This document shows, piece after piece, positions 48,722 through 57,977 of a stretch of 64,000 nucleotides of DNA; the stretch's first letter is position 1, and the number at the start of each line of letters is the position of its first letter. Source of the stretch: JAOZHU01 sp964632845 (GTDB lineage Archaea; Thermoproteota; Bathyarchaeia; Bathyarchaeales; Bathycorpusculaceae); NCBI GenBank assembly GCA_964632845.1, contig CAZWDU010000005.1, forward strand, positions 81,121 through 145,120. The letters run 5' to 3'. A program made the position numbers and the translations under genes. The notes under the pieces are model-generated. The model was not told the DNA's origin. It worked only from the letters and a program-made list of their open reading frames with translations, and searched no databases.

Positions 48722-49424
48722 ACGCCTCTTTTTTTGGCCATATCTGCATTAGAATACTCAATATGCCCAAACCAGATATGGCTAAGGCTACAATTGCCAA
48801 CTCTACAGTAACTTTGTTAGTTTTTACTTGAGTTAGCTGTTCTTTTGGGTAAACATGAATTACCACATCATCTGTTGTAAGTGTAGTATTTGTGCCATCC
48901 TTATAGAAAATGCCAATTATGGGTTTATACTCGCCTTCAATTGACCAAGTTACTGTTTCATTACCTAACCAAAATTTTTCGACTTCGCCTGTTTGTTGGT
49001 TTACGCCTATTGTTGGCATTTCCTCCCTAATTTGGACAAATCCCTGTTTTGGTATTCCCCAGAACGCATCAACAATAGGGTATTCTAAACAGTTCTGAAA
49101 ACCGACAGCTATCATTGTAATGTTTTCTGTGACATCAGGTCTAAGGTAAGCATACCCATAGATGCTCACATTGTCGTTAACATATAGAGTTCCATTTGGA
49201 TAAATGAAGTTTAAGCCAATTGATATTGGAGGATTACCAAAGCCCTTTACTCCCTGTAAATCAATATTTATTGGAACTGCAAATGAACGTGATTTTGGGG
49301 TAGTTGTTATGTCCATAAAATCCGCATATATTGCCACTCCAAAATACCCGAAAAACGCAGCAGATAATATAATGATTATGACGATAGCGCCATACCTAAT
49401 TTTACGAGAAGCATTATCAAACAT
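48627..49424 (-). CDS. Membrane-anchored exported protein of unknown function
   Basis: 265 residues. An N-terminal helix (YGAIVIIIILSAAFFGYFGV) is followed by an external beta-rich domain (about 40-205, several N-x-T sequons), a second helix (VELAIVALAISGLGILSIL) and a short cytosolic tail rich in Lys, Gln and Pro. A+T content is higher than in the neighbours. The last 30 codons overlap the possible small gene at 48554. The three 12-bp repeats at 49451 lie just upstream. Not recognised. Confidence 0.65.
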   Translation of the reverse strand: MFDNASRKIRYGAIVIIIILSAAFFGYFGVAIYADFMDITTTPKSRSFAVPINIDLQGVKGFGNPPISIGLNFIYPNGTLYVNDNVSIYGYAYLRPDVTENITMIAVGFQNCLEYPIVDAFWGIPKQGFVQIREEMPTIGVNQQTGEVEKFWLGNETVTWSIEGEYKPIIGIFYKDGTNTTLTTDDVVIHVYPKEQLTQVKTNKVTVELAIVALAISGLGILSILMQIWPKKEASNVEDLCKLIKQRLESQQQPQNREPKAPKKP

Positions 49425-49450
49425 TGAGACACACGCCTAATTTGTTTTAA

Positions 49451-49484
49451 GTACAGTTAATTGTACAATTAATTGTACAATTAA
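49451..49484. repeat. Three 12-bp tandem repeats with palindromic units
   Basis: Units of the form TTGTACAATTAA repeat with exact 12-bp spacing: GTAC starts at 49451, 49463 and 49475; the first unit is degenerate (AAGTACAGTTAA). Adjacent units create two overlapping 16-bp palindromes, TTAATTGTACAATTAA (49457-49472 and 49469-49484). Located about 27-60 bp upstream of the gene at 49424 and about 180 bp upstream of the divergent gene at 49662. Likely operator; binding protein unknown. Confidence 0.6.
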
Positions 49485-49661
49485 TTATGCTATTTATGGC
49501 TTAAAATTTGCGGTTATTTGTGCCTATTTTTCTTTTAGTGTTTGCTTGGGTTATTACGGAAATCTTCACAGAGTACATCATAGGCTTACCGAGTACATGC
49601 TGAGCGGTTGAATAACTGTAATTAGCAAATTTTTTTATTCTAAAAGAGAATTTTAGTCATT

Positions 49662-50420
49662 ATGAAATTTAAGTGGACTTATGTACTAGTGTTTCTGTTA
49701 TGTTTGTTCGGAACTTTGTATTTCATAGGAACTTTTCTTGAGACACAATTTAAATTTGTTCAAGCATGGATAACACCTTTCGCAGATTTATGGGCGAATC
49801 TTTTTGCGTCCATGATTGTTGTTGTAATTTTTGAAAGAATAATTTATCGCAGTAAGATAGAAAAAAACGAGCAGTCAATAACATATGTTAAAGGGCGAAT
49901 TTTCGGGGTGCTCATAGACCTCATGGGCACAGGAATGGCTCCTAGGAATTGGAAGGGTAAACTTGAGAATCCAAAGTTCAATTGGTCTAAATACGTCAAC
50001 GACTTATGTAATTCTCGAAAGCAAGTTCTCCAAGAACTTGAGAACATTGTTGACCGTTATAGTTACCTTTTAGAACCTGAAATTATGAACGATGTTTTTG
50101 TATTAGTAAGTGTTTTGCGAAGTCCTATTTCAAACCTTTCGGATGCTGTGAGTTACTCAGTTGCGTTTATTTCAGAGTCAAAGAAGCTGATAGAACGCCA
50201 TAAATTGCTACGGTTCATGGGTGGAGTGATAAGTTTTAGAAAGGGGGAAGCGCCAAAAGTGAGTTTGGGAAAAAGCGGTGTTTATGAACCGACCCAGTAT
50301 AGATATTACTCAGAATGGCTTAAGGATGCTATTGCCTTTAGAGATGAATACAACGAGAAATATCAATTAAAGGAAATGAAAGAAGGTTCAATGCGTGGAG
50401 ATACTGGCATTCTGGATTAG
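49662..50420 (+). CDS. Two-helix membrane protein of unknown function
   Basis: 252 residues, starting MKFKWTYVLVFLLCLFGTLY. Two membrane segments occupy about residues 5-25 and 37-57. The remainder is a soluble, mostly helical domain with WLKDAIAFRDEYNEKYQL near the end. Low G+C and weakly conserved-looking, so it may be an accessory gene. A T-run (49626-49633) lies upstream. Function not recognised. Confidence 0.6.
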   Translation: MKFKWTYVLVFLLCLFGTLYFIGTFLETQFKFVQAWITPFADLWANLFASMIVVVIFERIIYRSKIEKNEQSITYVKGRIFGVLIDLMGTGMAPRNWKGKLENPKFNWSKYVNDLCNSRKQVLQELENIVDRYSYLLEPEIMNDVFVLVSVLRSPISNLSDAVSYSVAFISESKKLIERHKLLRFMGGVISFRKGEAPKVSLGKSGVYEPTQYRYYSEWLKDAIAFRDEYNEKYQLKEMKEGSMRGDTGILD

Positions 50421-50478
50421 AGTTTTCCACTTGTTTTTTCCTTCTATTTTTATTCCGCATGTTTCTGCTGGTGTTTTG

Positions 50479-51303
50479 TTATGCTGGTTTGGATAGGATT
50501 TCTTCCCGCCGAAATATTTTGACTCCAAAGTGGAAGATAGCCACGTCAACAGCTGCAAGCAAGCCTATAAACGCCGCTAGCACGAGGGGACCCAGCACCA
50601 GTAAGCCCGAAATTTGCGCAAACACCAACGCTAGCACAGGCAGCACCAGCACGGCAGTGATTTGCTGCGCCTCTTTAAAGCCCTTAACTTTAGCAGATAT
50701 GACAACGGTTAAGCCAATACTGCACAAGGCTAAGGTCGGAGTCACTCCGAAGACCATCACTAGAAAGTTCACGTTCGGCAACAACAGCATCCCATTGAAC
50801 ATCCCAAAAGTAAATACATCAACCAAAGTTGCGTAAACGCCGAACGCCACAAACGTAACAAGCATAGCGGGAATAAAACTGACAAGGATTTTACCCAGCA
50901 AGAGTTCACTGTCTGAGAGAGGCGTAGCTAAGAGAGCTTCGATAGTCTTTCTTTCTTTTTCGCCTGCGAAGCTATCTGAACCTATTACGCTTGAAGCCAT
51001 TATCGGAATTATAAGGAAGAAGGGAGCGAAAAAGTACAGCACCATAATGTAGACCATAACTTGAGCTTCTGTGAACTGCGCAAGCTGCGCTTGTATTTCC
51101 ACGGGCAAATTCTGTATCAGTAATTCACTAATATCATTCGATTGCATGTTTTGTGTGGGCGCACTTGAAATGAACAGCAATATTACAGGGAAAACTACTG
51201 AGAATATGAGGGGTAAAATGAGTATTGGCGCGAGCACCTGCTTGTCACGCTTTATCTCCAGCCAATCTTTCTTGAAAACCAACCAAGCCTTATGCATGTT
51301 CAC
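50479..51303 (-). CDS. ABC-2 type transporter permease (NatB-like)
   Basis: 274 residues with six helices and a large loop after the first one. N-terminus MNMHKAWLVFKKDWLEIKRD (typical of ABC-2 permeases), then MASSVIGSDSFAGEKERKTIEALLATPLSDSELLLGKIL, the conserved E-x-G/E-R-x-T-x-E-x-L-L element. With the ATPase encoded just upstream (4-base overlap) it forms an exporter. The substrate is unknown; Na+ or drug efflux are the usual suggestions for NatAB-like systems. Confidence 0.85.
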   Translation of the reverse strand: MNMHKAWLVFKKDWLEIKRDKQVLAPILILPLIFSVVFPVILLFISSAPTQNMQSNDISELLIQNLPVEIQAQLAQFTEAQVMVYIMVLYFFAPFFLIIPIMASSVIGSDSFAGEKERKTIEALLATPLSDSELLLGKILVSFIPAMLVTFVAFGVYATLVDVFTFGMFNGMLLLPNVNFLVMVFGVTPTLALCSIGLTVVISAKVKGFKEAQQITAVLVLPVLALVFAQISGLLVLGPLVLAAFIGLLAAVDVAIFHFGVKIFRREEILSKPA

Positions 51304-52244
51304 TGTGTTTCGCCTCCCTTAACAAGCTTAAGATAAGCCTCCTCCAACGAAGGCTTAAGCACGTTCACAGACAAAACCATGCCGTCAGCTTTCACTATGT
51401 CCCGCACTAGGGCAGGCGTAGCCGCGCGAGCATCATCAACAGTCACCATCAAACTGCAAGCCTGCTCATCCACACTCACAGCTTTTTGACCGTGCTTCTC
51501 CGCAGCAGCAACAATCTTGCGGCTCACCGCCTTCAGCGCTATTTGAATTACGGGTTGACCGCTGATTTTCTCGCGCAACTCCTCAGGAGTACCCACAACC
51601 ATGCGTCTACCCCTATTCATAATCACCACTCGGCGGCACAGCTTCTCCGCATCCTCAAGCCGATGCGTACACAACAAAATCGTGCGCTTCTCATGCTGAC
51701 TAAGCATCTCCATCAAATCCCGAATCTCCTTAGCCGACTCAGGGTCCAAGCTTGACGTAGGCTCATCCAAAAACAGCACAGCAGGCTTATGCACTATAGC
51801 GCGGGCTATGGCAAGCTTCTGCTTCATACCCTTCGAAAACGTTGCCGCCTTATCGTTCCTGCGCTCCCATAAAGCAAAAAACTCCAGCAACTCCCTAATG
51901 CGAGCATGCCGCTCCTGCGCGTCCGCAAGCCCGTAAGCCTCAGCGAAGAAGTTCATGTTCTCGTAAGCCGTCAACCGCTCATACAAGCTTGGGTTTTCCG
52001 TGAGTATGCCCACTGCCTGCCGCACAGCCAAAGGCTCACGATGAATGTCGTAGCCTGCTATGGTGGCGGAGCCCTTCGAAGGCGAAATTAAACAAGAAAG
52101 CATGCGCAACGTAGTTGTTTTTCCCGCGCCGTTAGGTCCCAGAAGCCCAAAAACTTCGCCCTCGTTAATTTCAAGACTCAAGCTATCCACTGCCACGAAC
52201 GAACCGAATTTCCTCGTTAACCCCTCAGCCACAACACTAAACAC
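51300..52244 (-). CDS. ABC-2 exporter ATPase (NatA/CcmA-like)
   Basis: 314 residues from GTG 52244. ABC domain: LGPNGAGKTTTLRML (Walker A), FSKGMKQKLAIARAI (signature), VLFLDEPTSSLDPESA (Walker B), and CTHRLEDAEKLC (switch His). The C-terminal 90 residues form the DUF4162-type extension common in these ATPases. Its stop overlaps the permease start, so the pair is co-translated. A divergent membrane-anchored regulator lies about 170 bases upstream. Confidence 0.93.
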   Translation of the reverse strand: MFSVVAEGLTRKFGSFVAVDSLSLEINEGEVFGLLGPNGAGKTTTLRMLSCLISPSKGSATIAGYDIHREPLAVRQAVGILTENPSLYERLTAYENMNFFAEAYGLADAQERHARIRELLEFFALWERRNDKAATFSKGMKQKLAIARAIVHKPAVLFLDEPTSSLDPESAKEIRDLMEMLSQHEKRTILLCTHRLEDAEKLCRRVVIMNRGRRMVVGTPEELREKISGQPVIQIALKAVSRKIVAAAEKHGQKAVSVDEQACSLMVTVDDARAATPALVRDIVKADGMVLSVNVLKPSLEEAYLKLVKGGETQ

Positions 52245-52411
52245 GCAACTTCACCTGCAAACCGCAAAACTCTATGAGAGCACAGCCAATTTAAAAATAG
52301 TGCCTACATCGCACGAATTGGCGCATCCTAAAAAGCGGTTTACTAGTACATTCACTTACGAATACTGTTAAAAACCAGAACACACTAACCTTCTGCAAAG
52401 ATGATGCCCAG

Positions 52412-53116
52412 TTGAAACTAAACAAACCCTTAATCGGATGCATCTTAATTCTCGTCATCGCCGTCTCATTCGCAATGCTCATCCAAAAACAAAAAAACAC
52501 CGCCTTCTCAATCGCATCAGCCAAAAGCACATCACCAATGGCATTTCTCAACAGCATCGACTGCGACACATTAACCGCGCCAATGTTCACACAACAGTTC
52601 CCCGCAACACTCACCCTACAACTCAACGTTAGCGAACGCTCAGCAACCGTTTTCAACAATGCCACGCGCGTTGCGATCTACGATTTCATCACAAACAACC
52701 CCGGCGTCCAATTCAGAGGCATCTGCACGCAACTCGGCATATCCATAGGCGTCGCAGAATTCCACCTAGGCATCCTCCAAAAAGCCGGGCTCATCTCGTT
52801 CTTCCGCGACGGCAGATACAAACGATTCTTCGAATCCAAAAAATTCTCCCAGAAAAAAATAGAACTCATCTCACTGCTCAGACACGACACCGCAAAAAAC
52901 ATAATCCAAACCATGCTCGACGAAAAACAAGTATCCCACAGCGAACTAGCCTACCAACTCTCAATCACCTCCCAAGGATTAACATGGCAGATAAACCAAC
53001 TGAAAAAAGAAGGCATAATCCAAGAAAACCGCGAAAACACAAAAGTAACCTACTCACTAGAAACCGCGTACACGCCATTACTAACTGAACTCGTAAACCT
53101 AATAGAACAAACATAA
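52412..53116 (+). CDS. Membrane-anchored transcription regulator with two winged helices
   Basis: 234 residues from TTG 52412. A membrane helix at about 7-25 and a short outside or linker region precede two HTH domains: FRGICTQLGISIGVAEFHLG (about 100-120) and HSELAYQLSITSQGLTWQIN (about 183-202), each with a wing (FFRDGRYKRFF; ENRENTKVTYSLE). This layout is a known archaeal class of membrane-bound regulators. It is divergent from the ABC exporter and may control it; the inducer would then be sensed at the membrane. Inferred. Confidence 0.8.
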   Translation: MKLNKPLIGCILILVIAVSFAMLIQKQKNTAFSIASAKSTSPMAFLNSIDCDTLTAPMFTQQFPATLTLQLNVSERSATVFNNATRVAIYDFITNNPGVQFRGICTQLGISIGVAEFHLGILQKAGLISFFRDGRYKRFFESKKFSQKKIELISLLRHDTAKNIIQTMLDEKQVSHSELAYQLSITSQGLTWQINQLKKEGIIQENRENTKVTYSLETAYTPLLTELVNLIEQT

Positions 53117-53131
53117 GCAAAAAAGCAAAAG

Positions 53132-53209
53132 TGGTGCTCCGGCCGGGATTCGAACCCGGGTCCACGGCTCGAGAGGCCGTTATACTTGACCGGACTATAC
53201 TACCGGAGC
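53132..53209 (-). tRNA. tRNA-Glu (anticodon CTC), CCA encoded
   Basis: A cloverleaf on the minus strand: acceptor GCTCCGG/CCGGAGC, discriminator A and encoded CCA (53132-53134), anticodon stem ACGGC/GCCGT with loop CTCTCGA (anticodon CTC), T-arm CCGGG/CCCGG with loop TTCGAAT. It closely resembles other archaeal tRNA-Glu genes. No intron. Confidence 0.95.
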
Positions 53210-53434
53210 GTCGCAACATGGTTCTCTCTTAGAGATAAATATCTTTTCATACACCCCGATGCCCTGCCAACCCGAACCTCACCAAAAACTCGGCACATTA
53301 CCGCCTATTTAAAGGGGAAGGGGTCATAATCCGTGAGCACAGTAAAACTCTGCAACAGCCAACAGCAACAAAAAACACTCAAAATGCTTTTTCACAAGGA
53401 AAACAAGAAAACAAAAAAAGAAAAATTGGGATGT

Positions 53435-55081
53435 TTATTCTTCGCCCATTCCGCCGGGCATTCCGCCGCCTGGACCGCCGCCCTTAGGCGCTCTGGAAGT
53501 TATCACGTCGTCTATGCGCAGTATCATCGACGCTGATTCAGCAGCAGACTTCAACGCTTGCTCCTTGACCACAAGGGGTTCAAGAACTCCGTTGTCAATG
53601 CTGTTCTGCACTTTGCCTGTGAAGACATTCACGCCTTTGTATTTGCCATCGGCTTTCTCATGCGCTGACCGCAAATCCACTATCACGTCTATAGGCTCCA
53701 AACCTGCGTTCTCCGCAAGCGTCTTAGGTATCACTTCAACCGCATCCGCAAAAGCTTCAATGGCAAGTTGCTCTCTACCACCGACTTTTGTAGCGTAACT
53801 GCGCAGTTCCTTGGCAACTTCAATCTCAGCCGCGCCACCACCAGCGACAATTTTGCTGTTTTCAATTACATCCGAAACCACTGACAGCGCATCAGTCAAC
53901 GCTCTCTCCGCCTCATCAACCATACGTTCCAAGCCTGCACGAATAAGCACTGCTACGCTGTGCGGGTCTTTGCATTTTTCAACGAATATCATTTTGTCTT
54001 CGCCGATTTTACGTTCTTCCACTAAACCAGCCGTGCCTAAATCAGTGGACTTCAAATCATCCAAATTAGATACTATTCTTCCACCTGTAGCGCGTGCAAG
54101 CTTTTCCATGTCAGATTCTTTTATGCGCCGCGCGGCAATTATGCCTTCTTTTGCTAAAAAGTGCTGCACCATGTCGTCAACGCCCTTTTGACAGAAAACC
54201 ACATCTACTTTTGACGCTTTGATTTTGTCCGCCATTTCTTTAAGCATACTGGTTTCTTGGTCTAGAAACGCTTTCATCTGCGTGGGGTCGCGAATTCGGA
54301 TTTCAGCACTGATTTCAGTTTTCTCAATTTCCAAAGCTGAGTCTAACAGCGCAACCTTCGCGTTTTCCTTCTTTTTCGGCATTCCTGAGTGAACGATTTC
54401 TTTGTCAACAATTATGCCTTTCACAAGCTGCGTTTCAAGGAGGCTTTTACCTGTTTTCTTCACAAGTTGGATATTGTCTATGTCAGCCAGCATCTTGTCT
54501 CCACGCTGCTCAGCAATTTGCTTAACAGAGTCTATGGCGATTTCCGCCAAGTGCTCTCTAGCTGCGCCTACGGCTTTGCTACTCATTGAGGTCAAAGCAA
54601 CTTTCAACAGGGTTTTGCGGTCTTCGATGTCCACTGGCACAGCATTTTTGCCTAAGGCTTCGATGGCTTTTTGGGCTGCTTTGCGGTAGCCGCTTACCAT
54701 TATCGTTGGGTGTATGTTCTGGTCAAGCAGTTCCTCAGCTTTCTTGAGCAACTCGCTTGCGAGCACAACGGTGGTTGTGGTTCCGTCACCAACCATGTCA
54801 TCCTGCGTCTTTGCAATTTCCACCATCATCTTTGCTGCTGGATGCTCAACTTCGATTTCGTTGAGGATGGCTGCGCCGTCGTTTGTTATGGTGATGTCAC
54901 CTAGGCCGTCGATGAGCATTTTGTCCATGCCGCGTGGTCCCAGCGTGGTCTTCAGCACTTCGCCGATTACGCGTGCTGCCATTATGTTGTTGCGTTGGGC
55001 TTCTTTGCCTCTGTTTCTTGTTGTGCCTTCTTTGAGAATTAGGACTGGTTGTCCTGAGCCTGTGGTTGTTAAATACGCCAT
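53435..55081 (-). CDS. thsB: Thermosome subunit (group II chaperonin), copy 2
   Basis: 548 residues, full length: TTLGPRGMDKML, NDGAAILNE, GDGTTTTVVLASELL, GGGAAEIEVAKEL and a C-terminal GGGPGGGMPGGMG tail. It is clearly a paralogue of the protein at 19036 and both are intact, so a hetero-oligomeric thermosome is expected. GAGGTAATGAT precedes the ATG and a TATA box (AACTTTATATT) lies about 60-75 bases upstream on the minus strand. Confidence 0.97.
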   Translation of the reverse strand: MAYLTTTGSGQPVLILKEGTTRNRGKEAQRNNIMAARVIGEVLKTTLGPRGMDKMLIDGLGDITITNDGAAILNEIEVEHPAAKMMVEIAKTQDDMVGDGTTTTVVLASELLKKAEELLDQNIHPTIMVSGYRKAAQKAIEALGKNAVPVDIEDRKTLLKVALTSMSSKAVGAAREHLAEIAIDSVKQIAEQRGDKMLADIDNIQLVKKTGKSLLETQLVKGIIVDKEIVHSGMPKKKENAKVALLDSALEIEKTEISAEIRIRDPTQMKAFLDQETSMLKEMADKIKASKVDVVFCQKGVDDMVQHFLAKEGIIAARRIKESDMEKLARATGGRIVSNLDDLKSTDLGTAGLVEERKIGEDKMIFVEKCKDPHSVAVLIRAGLERMVDEAERALTDALSVVSDVIENSKIVAGGGAAEIEVAKELRSYATKVGGREQLAIEAFADAVEVIPKTLAENAGLEPIDVIVDLRSAHEKADGKYKGVNVFTGKVQNSIDNGVLEPLVVKEQALKSAAESASMILRIDDVITSRAPKGGGPGGGMPGGMGEE

Positions 55082-55440
55082 GTTATCATTACCTCACTTT
55101 TCACGGGTAGAATGTTGTTTAATCGGAAATATGCAAAAACCAGCGGAAAATATAAAGTTTTACCTTTAAAGATGGCGAGTTGTTGGATTATGGCTGTTGC
55201 GTGTTCCCTAGCGCTTGGAAAAAAGCTTAGCCCACTTATTTAACGAATGTGACTCGTGTTAGAAGTTCCTGTAAGGAGAGCATCTCTATAGGTTTCTGCA
55301 TTAATTGATTGTGAGGCTCAAAATACGCTGTTCTTTAGCTGAACTATCAAGGCGGTTATATAGTTTATTTGGTAGTGTTTTGATGCGTAACAGTTTAATT
55401 CAGCCGAGTTTTTCTCTATTAATCCAGCGGTGCTTGAACA
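55082..55440. other. 359-bp gene-free stretch between thsB and the MoaD-like gene
   Basis: It holds the thsB promoter (TATA near 55145-55160, minus strand) and a plus-strand TATA-like GGTTATATAGTTT at about 55352-55364. No credible frame, tRNA or C/D box RNA could be recognised. Confidence 0.4.
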
Positions 55441-55734
55441 TTGCAGGTTTCAGTTCGTTTTTTCACCAGTCTAAGAGAAATAATCGGCAAAAAAGAGGAG
55501 ACATTAAAATTTCCAGAAAGCAACAAAGTCACCGTGGACGCTGTTCTCAAAATGCTGATTCAACGCTACGGTGAACGGTTTGTAGAGTACGTTTACGACG
55601 AGAACACTGGTAAAGTCAAGGGTTTTCTCCAGTTTCTCGTTAACGGAAAAAGCGCCACCGCCCTCAACGGGTTGCAGACGGAACTGGGAGACGGCGATGT
55701 TTTGGCTATTTTGCCACCTGTAGGCGGTGGATAA
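55441..55734 (+). CDS. MoaD/ThiS-family ubiquitin-like sulfur carrier (SAMP-like)
   Basis: 97 residues from TTG 55441. Beta-grasp start QVSVRFFTSLREIIGKKEE, with the closing segment ELGDGDVLAILPPVGGG. The C-terminal Gly-Gly is the adenylation/thiocarboxylation site. It could be the small subunit of molybdopterin synthase or an archaeal ubiquitin-like modifier; many archaeal proteins do both. Tandem moeA genes lie 2.6 kb away, which supports a molybdenum or tungsten cofactor role. Confidence 0.87.
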   Translation: MQVSVRFFTSLREIIGKKEETLKFPESNKVTVDAVLKMLIQRYGERFVEYVYDENTGKVKGFLQFLVNGKSATALNGLQTELGDGDVLAILPPVGGG

Positions 55735-55740
55735 ATCCGC

Positions 55741-57522
55741 TTAGAATGCCCAAAAGGGCGTTTTCTTCTGCATCAATTTCGCGTATTCTTTCAGCACGTC
55801 TTGTTCGTCTGCAGTCAGCTTGTCCAAGTAAGTTGACAGCAAAGCCTTCGCATCTGGTTCGGGAACCTTCACGTAAAGCACATCTTTCTCGAAAACGTGT
55901 CTGCCAACTATAGGTTTATCCATGGATACTGCCACCTGCATGCCTTGCTTGGCTTCGGACAGGGCTTTGCCTCGGTCTTGGATTTGCTGCACTTCACCCA
56001 CATCCCCGCCGTCTTCTGCCCTTACCAAACTGCATTTGGGTTTTAGCTGCCCGCTAAGGACTTCAACGCCGAAAATTGCAGGTTTTGCTCGTCTGAAAAC
56101 GTAGCCTTCCATTACGCGGATTTTGCAGGGTTTAACGAGTTTTTCAAATTCCTGCTCAATTTTGGCTTCACGTTTAGATCTAAGCCATTCCAAGTACTTA
56201 TCTATCAAATTGTAGATTATCGGTTCCTTAAAAATCTGAATATCGCTGTTTGCAGCTTCTTCTTCAGCGTCAGGCAGAATTTTTACTCCAAACGCTAAAA
56301 TGACGCCGTTAAGTGGTTCTCGCGCTTTAACTACTGAAGCTTCTATTACATCACGTTTGGAAACGTCACCCACATCCGCGATTCTGATTTGCACGTTGTT
56401 CCGCTTCAGGATTTCCGCAATCGCTTCCAAAGAACCCAGCGTGTCTGTCTTCAGCACTATGCCCTCGCCTTCAGTGGCTATACGGATTTTCCCAATTTCC
56501 TCTGTTATAAGCGCCACGTATTTTTCTGGTGCCTCGTTTGATGGAACAGCATATAACGGTGCACCTGCAAGAGCGCCTTCTAAGCCAGAAGCCACAATCT
56601 TCACACCTGCAGCAGCAAAAACCGCGTCAACAGAGGCGAACTTGTCGCGTGGGTCTCGAATTTCATCCAGCGGTTTAGGAACCAGAATTGCCCTTATGCG
56701 GGTTATAATGGGTTTTTCTTTGCCGCCGACAACTATCACATCGTCCTTCTGCAAGGTGCCATCATAAATTATCGTGTTTAACGTTAAACCCAAGCCTGCT
56801 TCTTCTTTAACTTCGAGAACCGAGCCTTTTGCTGGTCCTTCAGTTGTCTGCAGCCGCTTCCGCAAGTACTGCTGCGTTAAGCCGACGAGCACCATGAGCA
56901 GCTCGGTAATGCCTTCGCCAGTTTTTGCGCTCGTAGGCACCAAGGCGATTGTTGAAGTGAAGTCCTTTATGTGATCAAAGCGATCAGTTCTGAAACCTAA
57001 CCGCGAGAAAGCGCCCATAATTTCGTAAAGCTTGTTATCCACATCTTCTTTCACGTAAGCATTTTGAGATGCATACGATTTAAGGAATGGCGCTGCAGGT
57101 TGGGGTTTCCAGCCGGGAACACGATCAACTTTGTTAACAGCCACAATGAACGGCGTTTTGCGTGATTTCAAGATTTCTATACACTCGTGGGTTTGCGCTT
57201 CAAAACCATGCAGTATATCAATTACGAGAATAGCGATGTCAGCTACGCTGCCGCCTCTGCGCCTTAAATTGGTGAAAGCCTCATGCCCAGGCGTATCAAC
57301 AATAAGTATGCCAGGAATTTCTACTGCACCTTTCATCATGGAAAGCACGGGACCTACAAGTTGCTTGATAGTTTCAACTGGAAAGAAACTTGCACCAATA
57401 TGTTGCGTCATCCCACCTGCTTCTCGAGCTTGCACACTTGTTTTGCGAATTCTATCCAGCAACAGAGTCTTGCCAGTGTCTACGTGTCCGAGAACGCATA
57501 CGATTGGTTGGCGGGTGGGCAT
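55741..57522 (-). CDS. infB: Translation initiation factor aIF5B
   Basis: 593 residues. GTPase motifs: GHVDTGKTLL (about 12-21), DTPGHEAFTNLRRRGG (G3), AVNKVDRVPGW (G4), PTSAKTGEGI (G5). The remaining beta barrels and the C-terminal helical domain follow the eIF5B/IF2 order without the long N-terminus of eukaryotes. It promotes joining of ribosomal subunits. Convergent with the MoaD-like gene (six bases between the stops). No intein insert is seen in the P-loop region, where some archaea carry one. Confidence 0.96.
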   Translation of the reverse strand: MPTRQPIVCVLGHVDTGKTLLLDRIRKTSVQAREAGGMTQHIGASFFPVETIKQLVGPVLSMMKGAVEIPGILIVDTPGHEAFTNLRRRGGSVADIAILVIDILHGFEAQTHECIEILKSRKTPFIVAVNKVDRVPGWKPQPAAPFLKSYASQNAYVKEDVDNKLYEIMGAFSRLGFRTDRFDHIKDFTSTIALVPTSAKTGEGITELLMVLVGLTQQYLRKRLQTTEGPAKGSVLEVKEEAGLGLTLNTIIYDGTLQKDDVIVVGGKEKPIITRIRAILVPKPLDEIRDPRDKFASVDAVFAAAGVKIVASGLEGALAGAPLYAVPSNEAPEKYVALITEEIGKIRIATEGEGIVLKTDTLGSLEAIAEILKRNNVQIRIADVGDVSKRDVIEASVVKAREPLNGVILAFGVKILPDAEEEAANSDIQIFKEPIIYNLIDKYLEWLRSKREAKIEQEFEKLVKPCKIRVMEGYVFRRAKPAIFGVEVLSGQLKPKCSLVRAEDGGDVGEVQQIQDRGKALSEAKQGMQVAVSMDKPIVGRHVFEKDVLYVKVPEPDAKALLSTYLDKLTADEQDVLKEYAKLMQKKTPFWAF

Positions 57523-57656
57523 TTTACGTCGTTTCCTTTTTAGTTTTTTGTTAGTTAAATAAGTGTGGGTGAGTTTTGGTTAATAAACTCTCAGCCTTGT
57601 GTTTGACAATATTTTTAAGCGTGCCGTAACCTTTAAGCGTTGTAGAGGTGACTCTC

Positions 57657-57974
57657 TTGCCTTATTGTGTTAAATGTGGGGCTCCTGTGAAGGAGGCTGA
57701 CAAGTTTTGCGCTGTTTGCGGTGCAACAGTAGCGAAGTTTACTACGGAAGAGTTTAGCGTTTCAGGCAATAACCTTGTTGACCGCGTCAGGGAGCTGCTT
57801 CATGAAGGAAATATAACTAGGATAATTGTGAAAGATGAGAAAGACAAGATTTTACTTGAGATTCCTGCAACTGTGGGCGTGATTGGCGTAGTTCTGGCTC
57901 CGTGGCTGGCGGCTTTAGGCGTAATAGCTGCGCTGGTTACGAACTGCAGAATAGTGGTTGAAAGAAGAGAGTAA
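57657..57974 (+). CDS. Zinc-ribbon plus DUF4342 protein
   Basis: 105 residues. TTG 57657 is preferred over GTG 57648 because GAGGTGA (57645-57651) is then correctly spaced. The N-terminus is a zinc ribbon (YCVKCGAPVKEADKFCAVCG, two CxxC). Residues 40-105 match DUF4342: NLVDRVRELLHEGNITRIIV, then LLEIPATVGVIGVVLAPW and a hydrophobic end. In bacteria DUF4342 occurs alone or with UBA-like helices. Function unknown, perhaps membrane-associated. Confidence 0.78.
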   Translation: MPYCVKCGAPVKEADKFCAVCGATVAKFTTEEFSVSGNNLVDRVRELLHEGNITRIIVKDEKDKILLEIPATVGVIGVVLAPWLAALGVIAALVTNCRIVVERRE

Positions 57975-57977
57975 ACG

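Noticed and set aside
48574..48831. 85-codon frame overlapping the interrupted small protein and the 48627 gene
   Set aside because: It is in a different frame from the hydrophobic reading, has no ribosome binding site and is cysteine-rich only by chance.
55305..55574. Frame overlapping the MoaD-like gene
   Set aside because: The MoaD-like frame has the beta-grasp start and Gly-Gly end; this one is in another frame without features.
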